Of a stretch of DNA of 5,029 bases, positions 1 through 5,029 are shown piece by piece. The stretch's first letter is position 1; each line of letters begins with the position of its first letter. The DNA comes from Anaerolineales bacterium UBA1136 (lineage in GTDB: Bacteria > Chloroflexota > Anaerolineae > Anaerolineales > UBA11657). The notes under the pieces are model-generated. The model had not been told where the DNA came from, did not search any database, and worked only from the letters and a program-made list of their open reading frames with translations. The DNA is taken from contig DCAJ01000101.1 in assembly GCA_002311455.1 (NCBI GenBank), positions 1 through 5,029 of the forward strand, read 5' to 3'. The translations under genes were made by a program, and so were the position numbers.

Positions 1-908
1 CGATAGTGAGATTGGTAATGTTCGTGTAGTTTAGCTGCTTCATTATGCCATGTTGTTACCTGAAAACGTTTCGCTGCTACCAGCTCCCTATGGGCAGCAG
101 CTTTTTCCGCTTGAGCTTCTTGCTCTTCCCATAGTTCAGACAATTCTGTCTTGTTATGTTCTAATTGTTTCTGAGCTTCATTATAGGCTTGCTGTGCTTT
201 TTCCCAGTGACATCCGTACCAAATACGCAGCAAGTGACGTAAATCTAGTTGTAATTGTTTAAACTCTCTTGCCCTGCGTGCTTGTCTATCTAGAGCCCGC
301 AAGCGAGGGCGTATTTCAGCCAGAATATCCGATACTCTTTCCATGTTACGCTGGGTCTGGTCTAATTTACGGAGTGCATCCTCTCTCTTTTGTCGATACA
401 CACCTATTCCAGCTGCTTCCTCAAATAGTTTCCTACGCTCATCTGCTTTGATAGAAAGAGCGGTATCTATCAACCCTTGTCCAATAACAGTATATGTGCG
501 TTGTGCTAGACCTACTGTACCCAAAAGATCAGCCACATCTCGTAAGCGAGTCTTCTGACCATTAAGCAAATATTCGTTTTGACCGTCCCGATAGGCGCGC
601 CTTGTCAGACTTACTTCGGCAAAATCAATTGGCAACCAACCATCCGAGTTGTCAAATACTATTGTTGCAGAAGCCATACTTGCTCGAGACCGTTCTTCTG
701 ATCCCGAGAATATCATGTCTGCAGTTCTGCGACCGCGTAGAAGCGAAAACGATTGCTCTCCAAGCACCCAGCGTACCCCATCGGCGATGTTGCTTTTTCC
801 TGATCCATTGGGTCCAACGATACAGGTGACGTCACCAAATTCAATGTTTGTATTTGTGGCGAAGGTTTTGTAACCTTGAAGTTCAAGACGTATCAGGCGT
901 CGTATCAT
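1..908 (-). CDS. smc: Chromosome segregation ATPase SMC, N-terminal part (runs off the left edge)
   Basis: SMC forms the ring-shaped condensin-like complex with ScpA and ScpB that compacts and helps segregate the chromosome. The minus-strand frame is open from the ATG at 908 to the window edge, giving 302 residues of a protein usually near 1,150-1,200 residues. Visible parts are the opening segment ending LELQGYKTFA (residues 8-17), Walker A GPNGSGKS (32-39), the conserved RWVLGEQ stretch (46-52), the Q-loop VIGQGLID (141-148) and the FEEAAGIGVYRQKRE segment (162-176) leading into the first coiled coil (from about 175 to the edge). The Walker B and signature motifs belong to the C-terminal head and lie outside the window. 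An in-frame TAA lies six codons upstream, so 908 is the earliest possible ATG, and it fits the family start. No Shine-Dalgarno is visible before it. The gene follows fabD after 77 bases. Identity is very secure. Confidence 0.97.
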   Translation of the reverse strand, partial: MIRRLIRLELQGYKTFATNTNIEFGDVTCIVGPNGSGKSNIADGVRWVLGEQSFSLLRGRRTADMIFSGSEERSRASMASATIVFDNSDGWLPIDFAEVSLTRRAYRDGQNEYLLNGQKTRLRDVADLLGTVGLAQRTYTVIGQGLIDTALSIKADERRKLFEEAAGIGVYRQKREDALRKLDQTQRNMERVSDILAEIRPRLRALDRQARRAREFKQLQLDLRHLLRIWYGCHWEKAQQAYNEAQKQLEHNKTELSELWEEQEAQAEKAAAHRELVAAKRFQVTTWHNEAAKLHEHYQSHY

Positions 909-922
909 GTTCTGATTACGAT

Positions 923-928
923 ATTATA
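923..928 (-). promoter_or_regulatory. Candidate -10 box for smc
   Basis: The minus strand reads a perfect TATAAT here, 14 bases before the smc ATG, in an AT-rich patch between fabD and smc. Transcription from it would begin about seven bases before the start codon, giving a very short leader, which agrees with the lack of a Shine-Dalgarno. No convincing -35 hexamer is found 16-18 bases upstream; the nearest TTG-type hexamer (TTGTCC at 963-968) is 34 bases away, too far. A chance match in AT-rich DNA is possible. Confidence 0.35.
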
Positions 929-985
929 TAAGAGATGTATGCGGTGCTGCGGCGTTTTCTATGGACAATATTAGAGTATAGATGT

Positions 986-1933
986 TCATGATGAGGATAG
1001 TGTTACTATAGCATTATTATTATCTATTACATGTCCACAAGTGGTTCTGTCTATGCGGTGCAATAAGCCGGTCAAAACCTTACCAGAACCTATCTCCACA
1101 AAATCGGTAACTCCTTTTGCAAGCAAATACTCGATAGTTTCTCGCCAGCGGACTGGCGCAGTAAGTTGAGCGCATAGTTCTTTCCTTATTTTGTCTGGAG
1201 TATCTATATTGGTTACCCCAACATTACCTACTACCGCAGTGTTAGGTCTATAGAATATGCTAGAGTCCACAGCACTCTTATAGTCATCTGAGATATAATT
1301 CATAAGAGGCGAGTGCGCTGCGATGGAGATTGGTAAGCGTATAACTTTACAAGATTCATTATTGATGACAAGATCTATTACTCTGTCTAAAGCCATATTA
1401 TCACCTGAGATTACCAGTTGGCCTGGACAATTATCATTTGCTACTTGGACATGATGACCTGTTTCTTTGCTAGATTGTTTGCAGATTTGAACTAGTTTTA
1501 TACTTCCCATTCTTAAAATAGCTGCCATACCACCAGGTTTATTTTCGCCAGCGATTTTCATTAAGCGTCCACGCTCTCTCACGAGGTTGAGACCATGTTC
1601 AAAGCTTATTGCTCCCATCGCTGCCAAAGCACTAATTTCACCTAATGAGTGTCCAGCAGCAAATGCAGGGACAAATTCACCTGTTGTTCTTCGTAATGAG
1701 GTCAGAGCTGCCATACTGCATGTATACAAGGCTGGTTGGGTATTATATGTATCATCCAATTCATCTTTTGGGCCTTCCCAGCATAGGCCACTCAGGTTGA
1801 ACCCAAGTATCTTGTTGGCTTCGGCGAATATTTTCTTGGCCTCTGGATAATGTATCGCTAAGTCATGCCCCATGCCAATGTGCTGGGATCCCTGTCCTGG
1901 AAAAACGAATGCGGTTGTGTCTGGATTGAGCAT
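986..1933 (-). CDS. fabD: Malonyl-CoA:acyl carrier protein transacylase FabD
   Basis: FabD moves the malonyl group from malonyl-CoA to acyl carrier protein, supplying the extender unit of type II fatty-acid synthesis in the cytoplasm. With the ATG at 1933 the protein has 315 residues, the normal length. Numbered from that ATG, it shows FVFPGQGSQ (residues 9-17), TQPA (65-68), the nucleophile elbow GHSLG with catalytic Ser96, the RERGRLM segment with the carboxylate-binding Arg121, AAHSPLM with catalytic His207, and the terminal GSGKVLTGL loop (282-290). All key residues are present. A TTG at 1939 in the same frame would add two residues; ATG is preferred because the family motif follows closely either way. 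No Shine-Dalgarno precedes either start, because the region is the T-tract of a terminator-like hairpin. rpmF lies upstream and smc downstream; acpP and fabG, frequent neighbours of fabD, are absent from the window. Confidence 0.97.
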   Translation of the reverse strand: MLNPDTTAFVFPGQGSQHIGMGHDLAIHYPEAKKIFAEANKILGFNLSGLCWEGPKDELDDTYNTQPALYTCSMAALTSLRRTTGEFVPAFAAGHSLGEISALAAMGAISFEHGLNLVRERGRLMKIAGENKPGGMAAILRMGSIKLVQICKQSSKETGHHVQVANDNCPGQLVISGDNMALDRVIDLVINNESCKVIRLPISIAAHSPLMNYISDDYKSAVDSSIFYRPNTAVVGNVGVTNIDTPDKIRKELCAQLTAPVRWRETIEYLLAKGVTDFVEIGSGKVLTGLLHRIDRTTCGHVIDNNNAIVTLSSS

Positions 1934-1937
1934 ATTC

Positions 1938-1966
1938 AAACAAAAAGGCCGTTCTCATGACGGCCT
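1938..1966 (-). terminator. Rho-independent terminator (or attenuator) between rpmF and fabD
   Basis: On the minus strand a 7-bp perfect stem AGGCCGT/ACGGCCT (1960-1966 with 1946-1952) encloses a seven-base loop CATGAGA. It is followed by TTTT, a G and TTT (1945 down to 1938). The stem is GC-rich and the T-tract lies on the minus-strand side only, so it acts on leftward transcription. It sits 24 bases after the rpmF stop and ends four bases before the fabD ATG, so it would end the rpmF transcript and must be crossed by any message that continues into fabD. Confidence 0.75.
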
Positions 1967-1990
1967 CTAAAACGAATCAATCAGGGCTAA

Positions 1991-2173
1991 CTAGCGTTCT
2001 ACCTCTAGTATTGACCGTCCTCCATAATGTCCACAATGCTCACAAATACAATGTGGTATGTGTAACTCACCACAGTTTGCACATACAGAAAGCTGCTTGG
2101 ATCTTAATGCATCGTGGGCACGTCTACGGTTACGACGACCCTTAGAATGTTTGCGTTTAGGTAACGGAGTCAC
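1991..2173 (-). CDS. rpmF: Large ribosomal subunit protein bL32, zinc-ribbon form
   Basis: L32 is a small structural protein of the 50S subunit. The 60-residue product has the family's basic start (PKRKHSKGRRNRRRAH, residues 5-20), typical of L32. A C-terminal zinc ribbon follows, with ligands Cys31, Cys34, Cys44 and Cys47 (CANC and CEHC); an additional Cys42 lies between the pairs. Because all four ligands are kept, this is the zinc-binding version and not the cysteine-free version some bacteria induce under zinc shortage. The start is a GTG at 2173, chosen because of a Shine-Dalgarno AAGGA seven bases upstream and because it gives the usual N-terminus. The gene has its own near-consensus promoter and a terminator 24 bases after its stop, so it can be made as a short single-gene transcript. 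The YceD/DUF177 gene that often precedes rpmF is absent. Confidence 0.96.
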   Translation of the reverse strand: MTPLPKRKHSKGRRNRRRAHDALRSKQLSVCANCGELHIPHCICEHCGHYGGRSILEVER

Positions 2174-2180
2174 TAGTTTA

Positions 2181-2186
2181 TCCTTA
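2181..2186 (-). promoter_or_regulatory. Ribosome binding site of rpmF, deciding the GTG start
   Basis: The minus strand reads TAAGGA, ending seven bases before the GTG at 2173. This spacing supports GTG as the real start, in the absence of any nearby ATG in frame. Confidence 0.75.
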
Positions 2187-2232
2187 ATATTCCTACTGGC
2201 AAATAACTTACAAAACTACAATAGCTGACAAG

Positions 2233-2262
2233 ATTATAAGGGCGGATTGAACACTCTGTCAA
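2233..2262 (-). promoter_or_regulatory. Sigma-70-type promoter of rpmF
   Basis: On the minus strand a perfect -35 hexamer TTGACA (2257-2262) is separated by 18 bases from a perfect -10 hexamer TATAAT (2233-2238). Transcription should begin near 2226, giving a leader of about 52 bases before the rpmF GTG. The TGA inside TTGACA is the stop codon of the upstream coiled-coil gene, so the promoter is built into the end of that gene. A match of both hexamers by chance at this position, directly before a highly expressed ribosomal gene, is unlikely. No experimental start site is available. Confidence 0.8.
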
Positions 2263-2741
2263 GCGGACTTATCTTGTGTAGGTGGCTCCTGAGTGCCATC
2301 AGAAGCCTGCAGTATCTGCATTCCATTGCGTACTTGTTGGACTATGCTCAGTAAATGTCTTTCCATCAGGTTGAATTTGTCAATTACATACTTGTCTGCA
2401 CTAGTGTATATGTTTGCAGACTGCCTGTGAGCATCCTCTACAATTGCCTTGGCACGGACGTGAGCATCTTTAGTAATCTGGTCTTTATCTATAATCAATT
2501 GACTTTCCGCTTTTGCTAGTTGCTTAATGCGTTCAGCCTCTTCTTGTGCTTGAGCAAGTTGACGATCCCTGTCCGCGGTAATCTTTCGTGCCTGTTTCAC
2601 AACATCGGGTATTGATACCCGCATCTGGTCTATGATATCTATAAGTTTTTCTTCGTCTAGCAATAATTTGCGTGACAGTGGTAGTGTCCGTGATTCACGC
2701 ACAATATTTTCCAGACGGTCTACTAAGTGCAATATATCCAT
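2259..2741 (-). CDS. SepIVA/DivIVA-like coiled-coil protein, probable division or envelope-growth factor
   Basis: The product is a 160-residue soluble, highly charged protein with no signal peptide or membrane segment and no catalytic motif. Three parts are visible: an N-terminal module (residues 1-45, MDILHLVDRLENIVRESRTL onward, with a second helix ending in SIPDVV); a long Ala/Glu/Lys/Gln-rich coiled coil (about 45-112); and a closing helix (about 113-146, ADKYVIDKFNLMERHLL) before a polar tail. Both ends resemble, from memory, mycobacterial SepIVA, a DivIVA-domain protein of about 245 residues needed for septation; the coiled coil here is much shorter. Such proteins are often misannotated as an ATPase or ATP synthase subunit because of the coiled coil. 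A GTG at 2756 would add five residues, but the GGAG nine bases before the ATG at 2741 favours ATG. It lies 61 bases after coaD, with no terminator between. The gene is secure; the family assignment is inference. Confidence 0.85.
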   Translation of the reverse strand: MDILHLVDRLENIVRESRTLPLSRKLLLDEEKLIDIIDQMRVSIPDVVKQARKITADRDRQLAQAQEEAERIKQLAKAESQLIIDKDQITKDAHVRAKAIVEDAHRQSANIYTSADKYVIDKFNLMERHLLSIVQQVRNGMQILQASDGTQEPPTQDKSA

Positions 2742-2750
2742 GAGTTCCCA

Positions 2751-2754
2751 CTCC
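2751..2754 (-). promoter_or_regulatory. Ribosome binding site of the SepIVA-like gene
   Basis: The minus strand reads GGAG, nine bases before the ATG at 2741. It overlaps the alternative GTG start at 2756, which has no Shine-Dalgarno of its own, so this site decides in favour of the ATG. Confidence 0.55.
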
Positions 2755-2802
2755 ACAGTTAGTGCATGTTAACTTAATCGCATGACTATTTTACACGTCT
2801 TC

Positions 2803-3297
2803 TCATTTAACATAGACTTGAGCAAGCTTTTTTTTCAAAGCTTTTTGCACGAAATCAGGCACCATAGAACTTACATCGCCACCTAGTGAGGCAATCTCTC
2901 GCACTGTACTTGAACTTAGAAAAGTATGCTGCTCACTAGTGATTAATGACACTGTATCTATGCTATGTGCTAGACGACGGTTAGCAAGAGCCATGCGGAA
3001 TTCATGCTCGAAGTCGGAAAATACTCTTAGACCCCTAATTAATATTTTTGCGTCAACAGAATTACAGAAATCAACAGTGAGTCCATCGTAAGTCTTTATC
3101 TTTACATTGTCGTCGTTAACAAATGTGTTTTGCACAAGTTCTAGACGCTCTTTTCTCGAAAAAAGTAAATCCTTCAATGGACGATCATATACAGCAACTA
3201 TCACTTCATCAAATAGGGCGCATCCGCGTCTAACAATGTCAATATGCCCGTAATGAATAGGATCGAATGTCCCTGGAAACACCGCTCTTAGTGTCAT
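2803..3297 (-). CDS. coaD: Pantetheine-phosphate adenylyltransferase CoaD
   Basis: CoaD joins 4'-phosphopantetheine and ATP to make dephospho-CoA and pyrophosphate, the next-to-last step of coenzyme A synthesis. The product has 164 residues, the usual length for this hexameric cytoplasmic nucleotidyltransferase. It shows PGTFDP (residues 8-13) followed by the ATP-binding HxGH signature as HYGH (15-18), YDGLTVDF (70-77), the IRGLR loop (87-91) with SDFEHEFRMALANRRLA after it, and the C-terminal LSSSTVREIASLGGDVSSMVP segment (127-147) that binds ATP phosphates. All expected residues are present. The ATG at 3297 lies four bases after the recG stop, with a strong Shine-Dalgarno inside the end of recG. 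Co-transcription and probably translational coupling with recG are therefore likely. The rsmD gene that commonly sits between recG and coaD is missing here. Confidence 0.98.
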   Translation of the reverse strand: MTLRAVFPGTFDPIHYGHIDIVRRGCALFDEVIVAVYDRPLKDLLFSRKERLELVQNTFVNDDNVKIKTYDGLTVDFCNSVDAKILIRGLRVFSDFEHEFRMALANRRLAHSIDTVSLITSEQHTFLSSSTVREIASLGGDVSSMVPDFVQKALKKKLAQVYVK

Positions 3298-3301
3298 GTT
3301 A

Positions 3302-5029
3302 CTAACTCCTTTCTGTTACATATGTTTGGAAATTATTGAATATTACATTAGCTAGCAATGAGTGTTCGGGCATGGCCAACTCAGGGTCCTTGCTCAACAA
3401 AGTTTCGGCCTCACTAAGTGTTAATTGTATTAGTGCCATATCGCTTAGATTTGCGATTTGAAATGAGAAACCAGTCTGGCGAGTACCTAGAAAATCGCCC
3501 GGCCCCCGCAATTGTAGGTCTTTCTCTGCTAAAACAAACCCATCTGTAGTAGACTCCATCATTCTTAGTCGGTCGTTGGCAGTGCTATTAGTTTCAGAAT
3601 GTTGGTCAGTTTTTTCTTCTACGACAAGTAGGCAGTAAGATTTCTGTCCGCCACGGCCTACTCTTCCTCTTAACTGATGTAACTGCGCTAATCCAAATCT
3701 GTTTGCATTTTCGACAACCATTATAGATGCGTTAGGGACGTCAACCCCGACTTCAATCACCGTAGTAGCTACTAGAACATCTATGTTACCATTACGAAAA
3801 TTGGTCATTTCGTCATATTTATCTGCTGCTTTCATCTTTCCATGCAATAATCCCACCCGGAACTCTGAAAAGACCTGATTTTGAAGTCGTAAGTGTTCTT
3901 TTACAGCTGCTCTAGCTTGTAGCTTATCAGATTCTTCGATAGTAGGATAAATCAGAAAGGCTTGACCACCATTTTTGATTTGTTTAGATATGAAGTTGTA
4001 CATATCGTCACGTTGTGTCGGATAGATGACTCTAGTTTCTACTGGCCTACGTCCTGGAGGTAATTCATCAATAATGCTCAAGTCTAGATCACCATAAAGT
4101 GTTAGCGCTAGTGATCTAGGAATTGGAGTGGCTGTCATTACCATCAAGTGAGGTTCATTACCTTTTTCACGTAATGCTGCTCTTTGTTCTACCCCAAAGC
4201 GGTGTTGCTCGTCCACCACAGTAAGAGCTAGATTAGAGAATTTAACCGAATCTTGAATCAGAGTGTGGGTTCCAATTATAATTTTGATAGATCCATCTTG
4301 CAGGCCATTTGCGATTTCGGTACGTTCCACCTCTGTAGTACTGCCCAATAGTAATCTGATGCGAGGTGTATCCTTGCCTCCTAGATTTAGATCCGGAATA
4401 CTTTTCAGTAAAGCACATATACTTGTATAATGTTGTTCCGCAAGGATACTGGTAGGAGCCATCAGTGCCCCTTGAGCACCATTTTTTAATATTGCAGCCA
4501 ATGCCAACGCTGCAACTATTGTTTTTCCAGCGCCAACGTCCCCTTGTACCAGTCTAGACATTGGATTAGATTTTGAGATGTCATTTAGTATTTCGTTGAC
4601 TACTCTATTTTGTGCTGCTGTTAGATTGAATGGTAGTGATGCGATAGCTGCTTCAAGCCAGGAATCGTCTAGGAAAAATTGTTGTCCAGTTTTTTTCTGC
4701 TGCAGCGATTTTCGTAGTCTCATGCCTACATGTAATACCAGTAATTCAGAGAAAGCTATACGTCTTTGTGCAGATTGAAGTTGATCTTGTGAGTCTGGGA
4801 AGTGGACATATCGTAAAGCATCGTCAGCATCAAGTAGTTGCAGTCTGGCACGCATTTCCTTTGGAAGAGGATCAATAACGTATCCTACTGTGCTATTTAC
4901 GATTTTATGCATCCATCCACGCATAGTTTTTGCTGTTATACCCTTTGTCAGACGGTATATAGGTACAATTCGACCTGTGTGAATTGACTGTTTGTCTACT
5001 GATTCCCAATCAGGGCTTGAGATGACTTT
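3302..5029 (-). CDS. recG: ATP-dependent DNA helicase RecG, C-terminal part (5' end beyond the right edge)
   Basis: RecG is a monomeric superfamily 2 translocase that remodels stalled replication forks and branch-migrates Holliday junctions. The frame is open from the stop at 3302 to the window edge, giving 575 residues; full proteins have roughly 680-830, so the start and most of the wedge domain are outside. The ATG at 4924 is internal: the 35 residues before it contain HTGRIVPIYRLTKGI, a typical wedge-to-helicase segment. Numbered from the window edge, the motifs are Walker A GDVGAGKT (163-170), DEQH (273-276), TATPIPR (299-305), TTVIEVGVDVPNAS (422-435), QLRGRVGRGG (452-461) and the RGPGDFLGTRQTG stretch (508-520) that couples ATP hydrolysis to translocation. 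No frameshift or missing motif is seen. coaD follows after four bases, with its ribosome binding site inside the last recG codons. Confidence 0.98.
   Translation of the reverse strand, partial: KVISSPDWESVDKQSIHTGRIVPIYRLTKGITAKTMRGWMHKIVNSTVGYVIDPLPKEMRARLQLLDADDALRYVHFPDSQDQLQSAQRRIAFSELLVLHVGMRLRKSLQQKKTGQQFFLDDSWLEAAIASLPFNLTAAQNRVVNEILNDISKSNPMSRLVQGDVGAGKTIVAALALAAILKNGAQGALMAPTSILAEQHYTSICALLKSIPDLNLGGKDTPRIRLLLGSTTEVERTEIANGLQDGSIKIIIGTHTLIQDSVKFSNLALTVVDEQHRFGVEQRAALREKGNEPHLMVMTATPIPRSLALTLYGDLDLSIIDELPPGRRPVETRVIYPTQRDDMYNFISKQIKNGGQAFLIYPTIEESDKLQARAAVKEHLRLQNQVFSEFRVGLLHGKMKAADKYDEMTNFRNGNIDVLVATTVIEVGVDVPNASIMVVENANRFGLAQLHQLRGRVGRGGQKSYCLLVVEEKTDQHSETNSTANDRLRMMESTTDGFVLAEKDLQLRGPGDFLGTRQTGFSFQIANLSDMALIQLTLSEAETLLSKDPELAMPEHSLLANVIFNNFQTYVTERS
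3306..3311 (-). promoter_or_regulatory. Ribosome binding site of coaD, inside recG
   Basis: The minus strand reads AAGGAG, the full Shine-Dalgarno core, eight bases before the coaD ATG and within the final codons of recG. It is the strongest ribosome binding site in the window, and its place inside recG supports a shared message. Confidence 0.85.

Noticed and set aside
875..887. Perfect inverted repeat CTTGAAGTTCAAG just inside smc, operator-like.
   Set aside because: It falls on conserved codons for Leu-Glu-Leu-Gln of the SMC start and is readily explained by coding constraint; there is no second copy in the window.
963..968. TTGTCC on the minus strand as a -35 box for smc.
   Set aside because: It is 34 bases from the TATAAT at 923-928, about twice the workable spacing.
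1587..1850. Plus-strand open frames, including this one opposite fabD and others opposite smc and recG.
   Set aside because: They lie antisense to clearly identified conserved genes, show no family motifs and have no convincing ribosome sites; they are shadow frames.
2757..2775. Inverted repeat AGTTA/TAACT between coaD and the SepIVA-like gene as a terminator.
   Set aside because: The stem is only five AT-rich pairs with an eight-base loop and no T-tract, so it would not terminate transcription.
2827..2835. Slippery-type run A AAA AAG on the minus strand near the end of coaD, with flanking AAGCTT repeats that could form a weak hairpin.
   Set aside because: A -1 shift would only replace the last few residues before a TAA, and the run encodes an ordinary lysine cluster at the C-terminus. 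No functional product or strong stimulatory structure is seen.
4922..4924. ATG as the start of recG, giving 540 residues.
   Set aside because: The frame continues without a stop to the window edge, and the 35 upstream residues match a RecG wedge-to-helicase segment, so this Met is internal.

Overview
The window is a dense housekeeping block. All six genes lie on the minus strand, and read in transcription order (right to left) they are: recG (cut by the right edge), coaD, a SepIVA/DivIVA-like coiled-coil gene, rpmF, fabD and smc (cut by the left edge). I found no mobile element, CRISPR array, RNA gene or plus-strand gene, and every intergenic gap is under 90 bases. Base composition is moderately AT-rich. 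The protein styles (the RecG wedge-to-helicase linker, SMC head and L32) and the gene order best fit a bacterium of the Chloroflexota, perhaps a low-GC Dehalococcoidia or SAR202-type lineage. This is a judgement from remembered family sequences, not from a search.

Region by region: positions 3302-5029 encode the C-terminal 575 residues of the RecG branch-migration helicase, with the frame still open at the edge. Four bases later coaD (2803-3297) starts, with its Shine-Dalgarno inside the end of recG, so the two are almost certainly co-transcribed. After 61 bases comes a 160-residue coiled-coil protein (2259-2741). Its N-terminal module and terminal helix resemble the actinobacterial division protein SepIVA. 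A near-consensus promoter (2233-2262), whose -35 overlaps that gene's stop codon, drives rpmF (1991-2173, ribosomal protein L32). A hairpin with a T-tract (1938-1966) then lies directly against the fabD start, so rpmF looks like a small separate transcript and fabD appears to depend on readthrough or on a promoter I could not identify. fabD (986-1933) is followed by a 77-base gap holding a TATAAT box close to the start of smc (1-908, N-terminal 302 residues).

The genes serve basic growth: fork repair (RecG), coenzyme A synthesis (CoaD), envelope or division (SepIVA-like), translation (L32), fatty-acid initiation (FabD) and chromosome organisation (SMC). CoaD and FabD are linked biochemically, because CoA is the precursor of both malonyl-CoA and the phosphopantetheine arm of acyl carrier protein. 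I see no undescribed system here. The points most worth a second look are the terminator abutting fabD (with an out-of-frame ATG in its loop) and the SepIVA-like protein in what is probably a non-actinobacterial genome.
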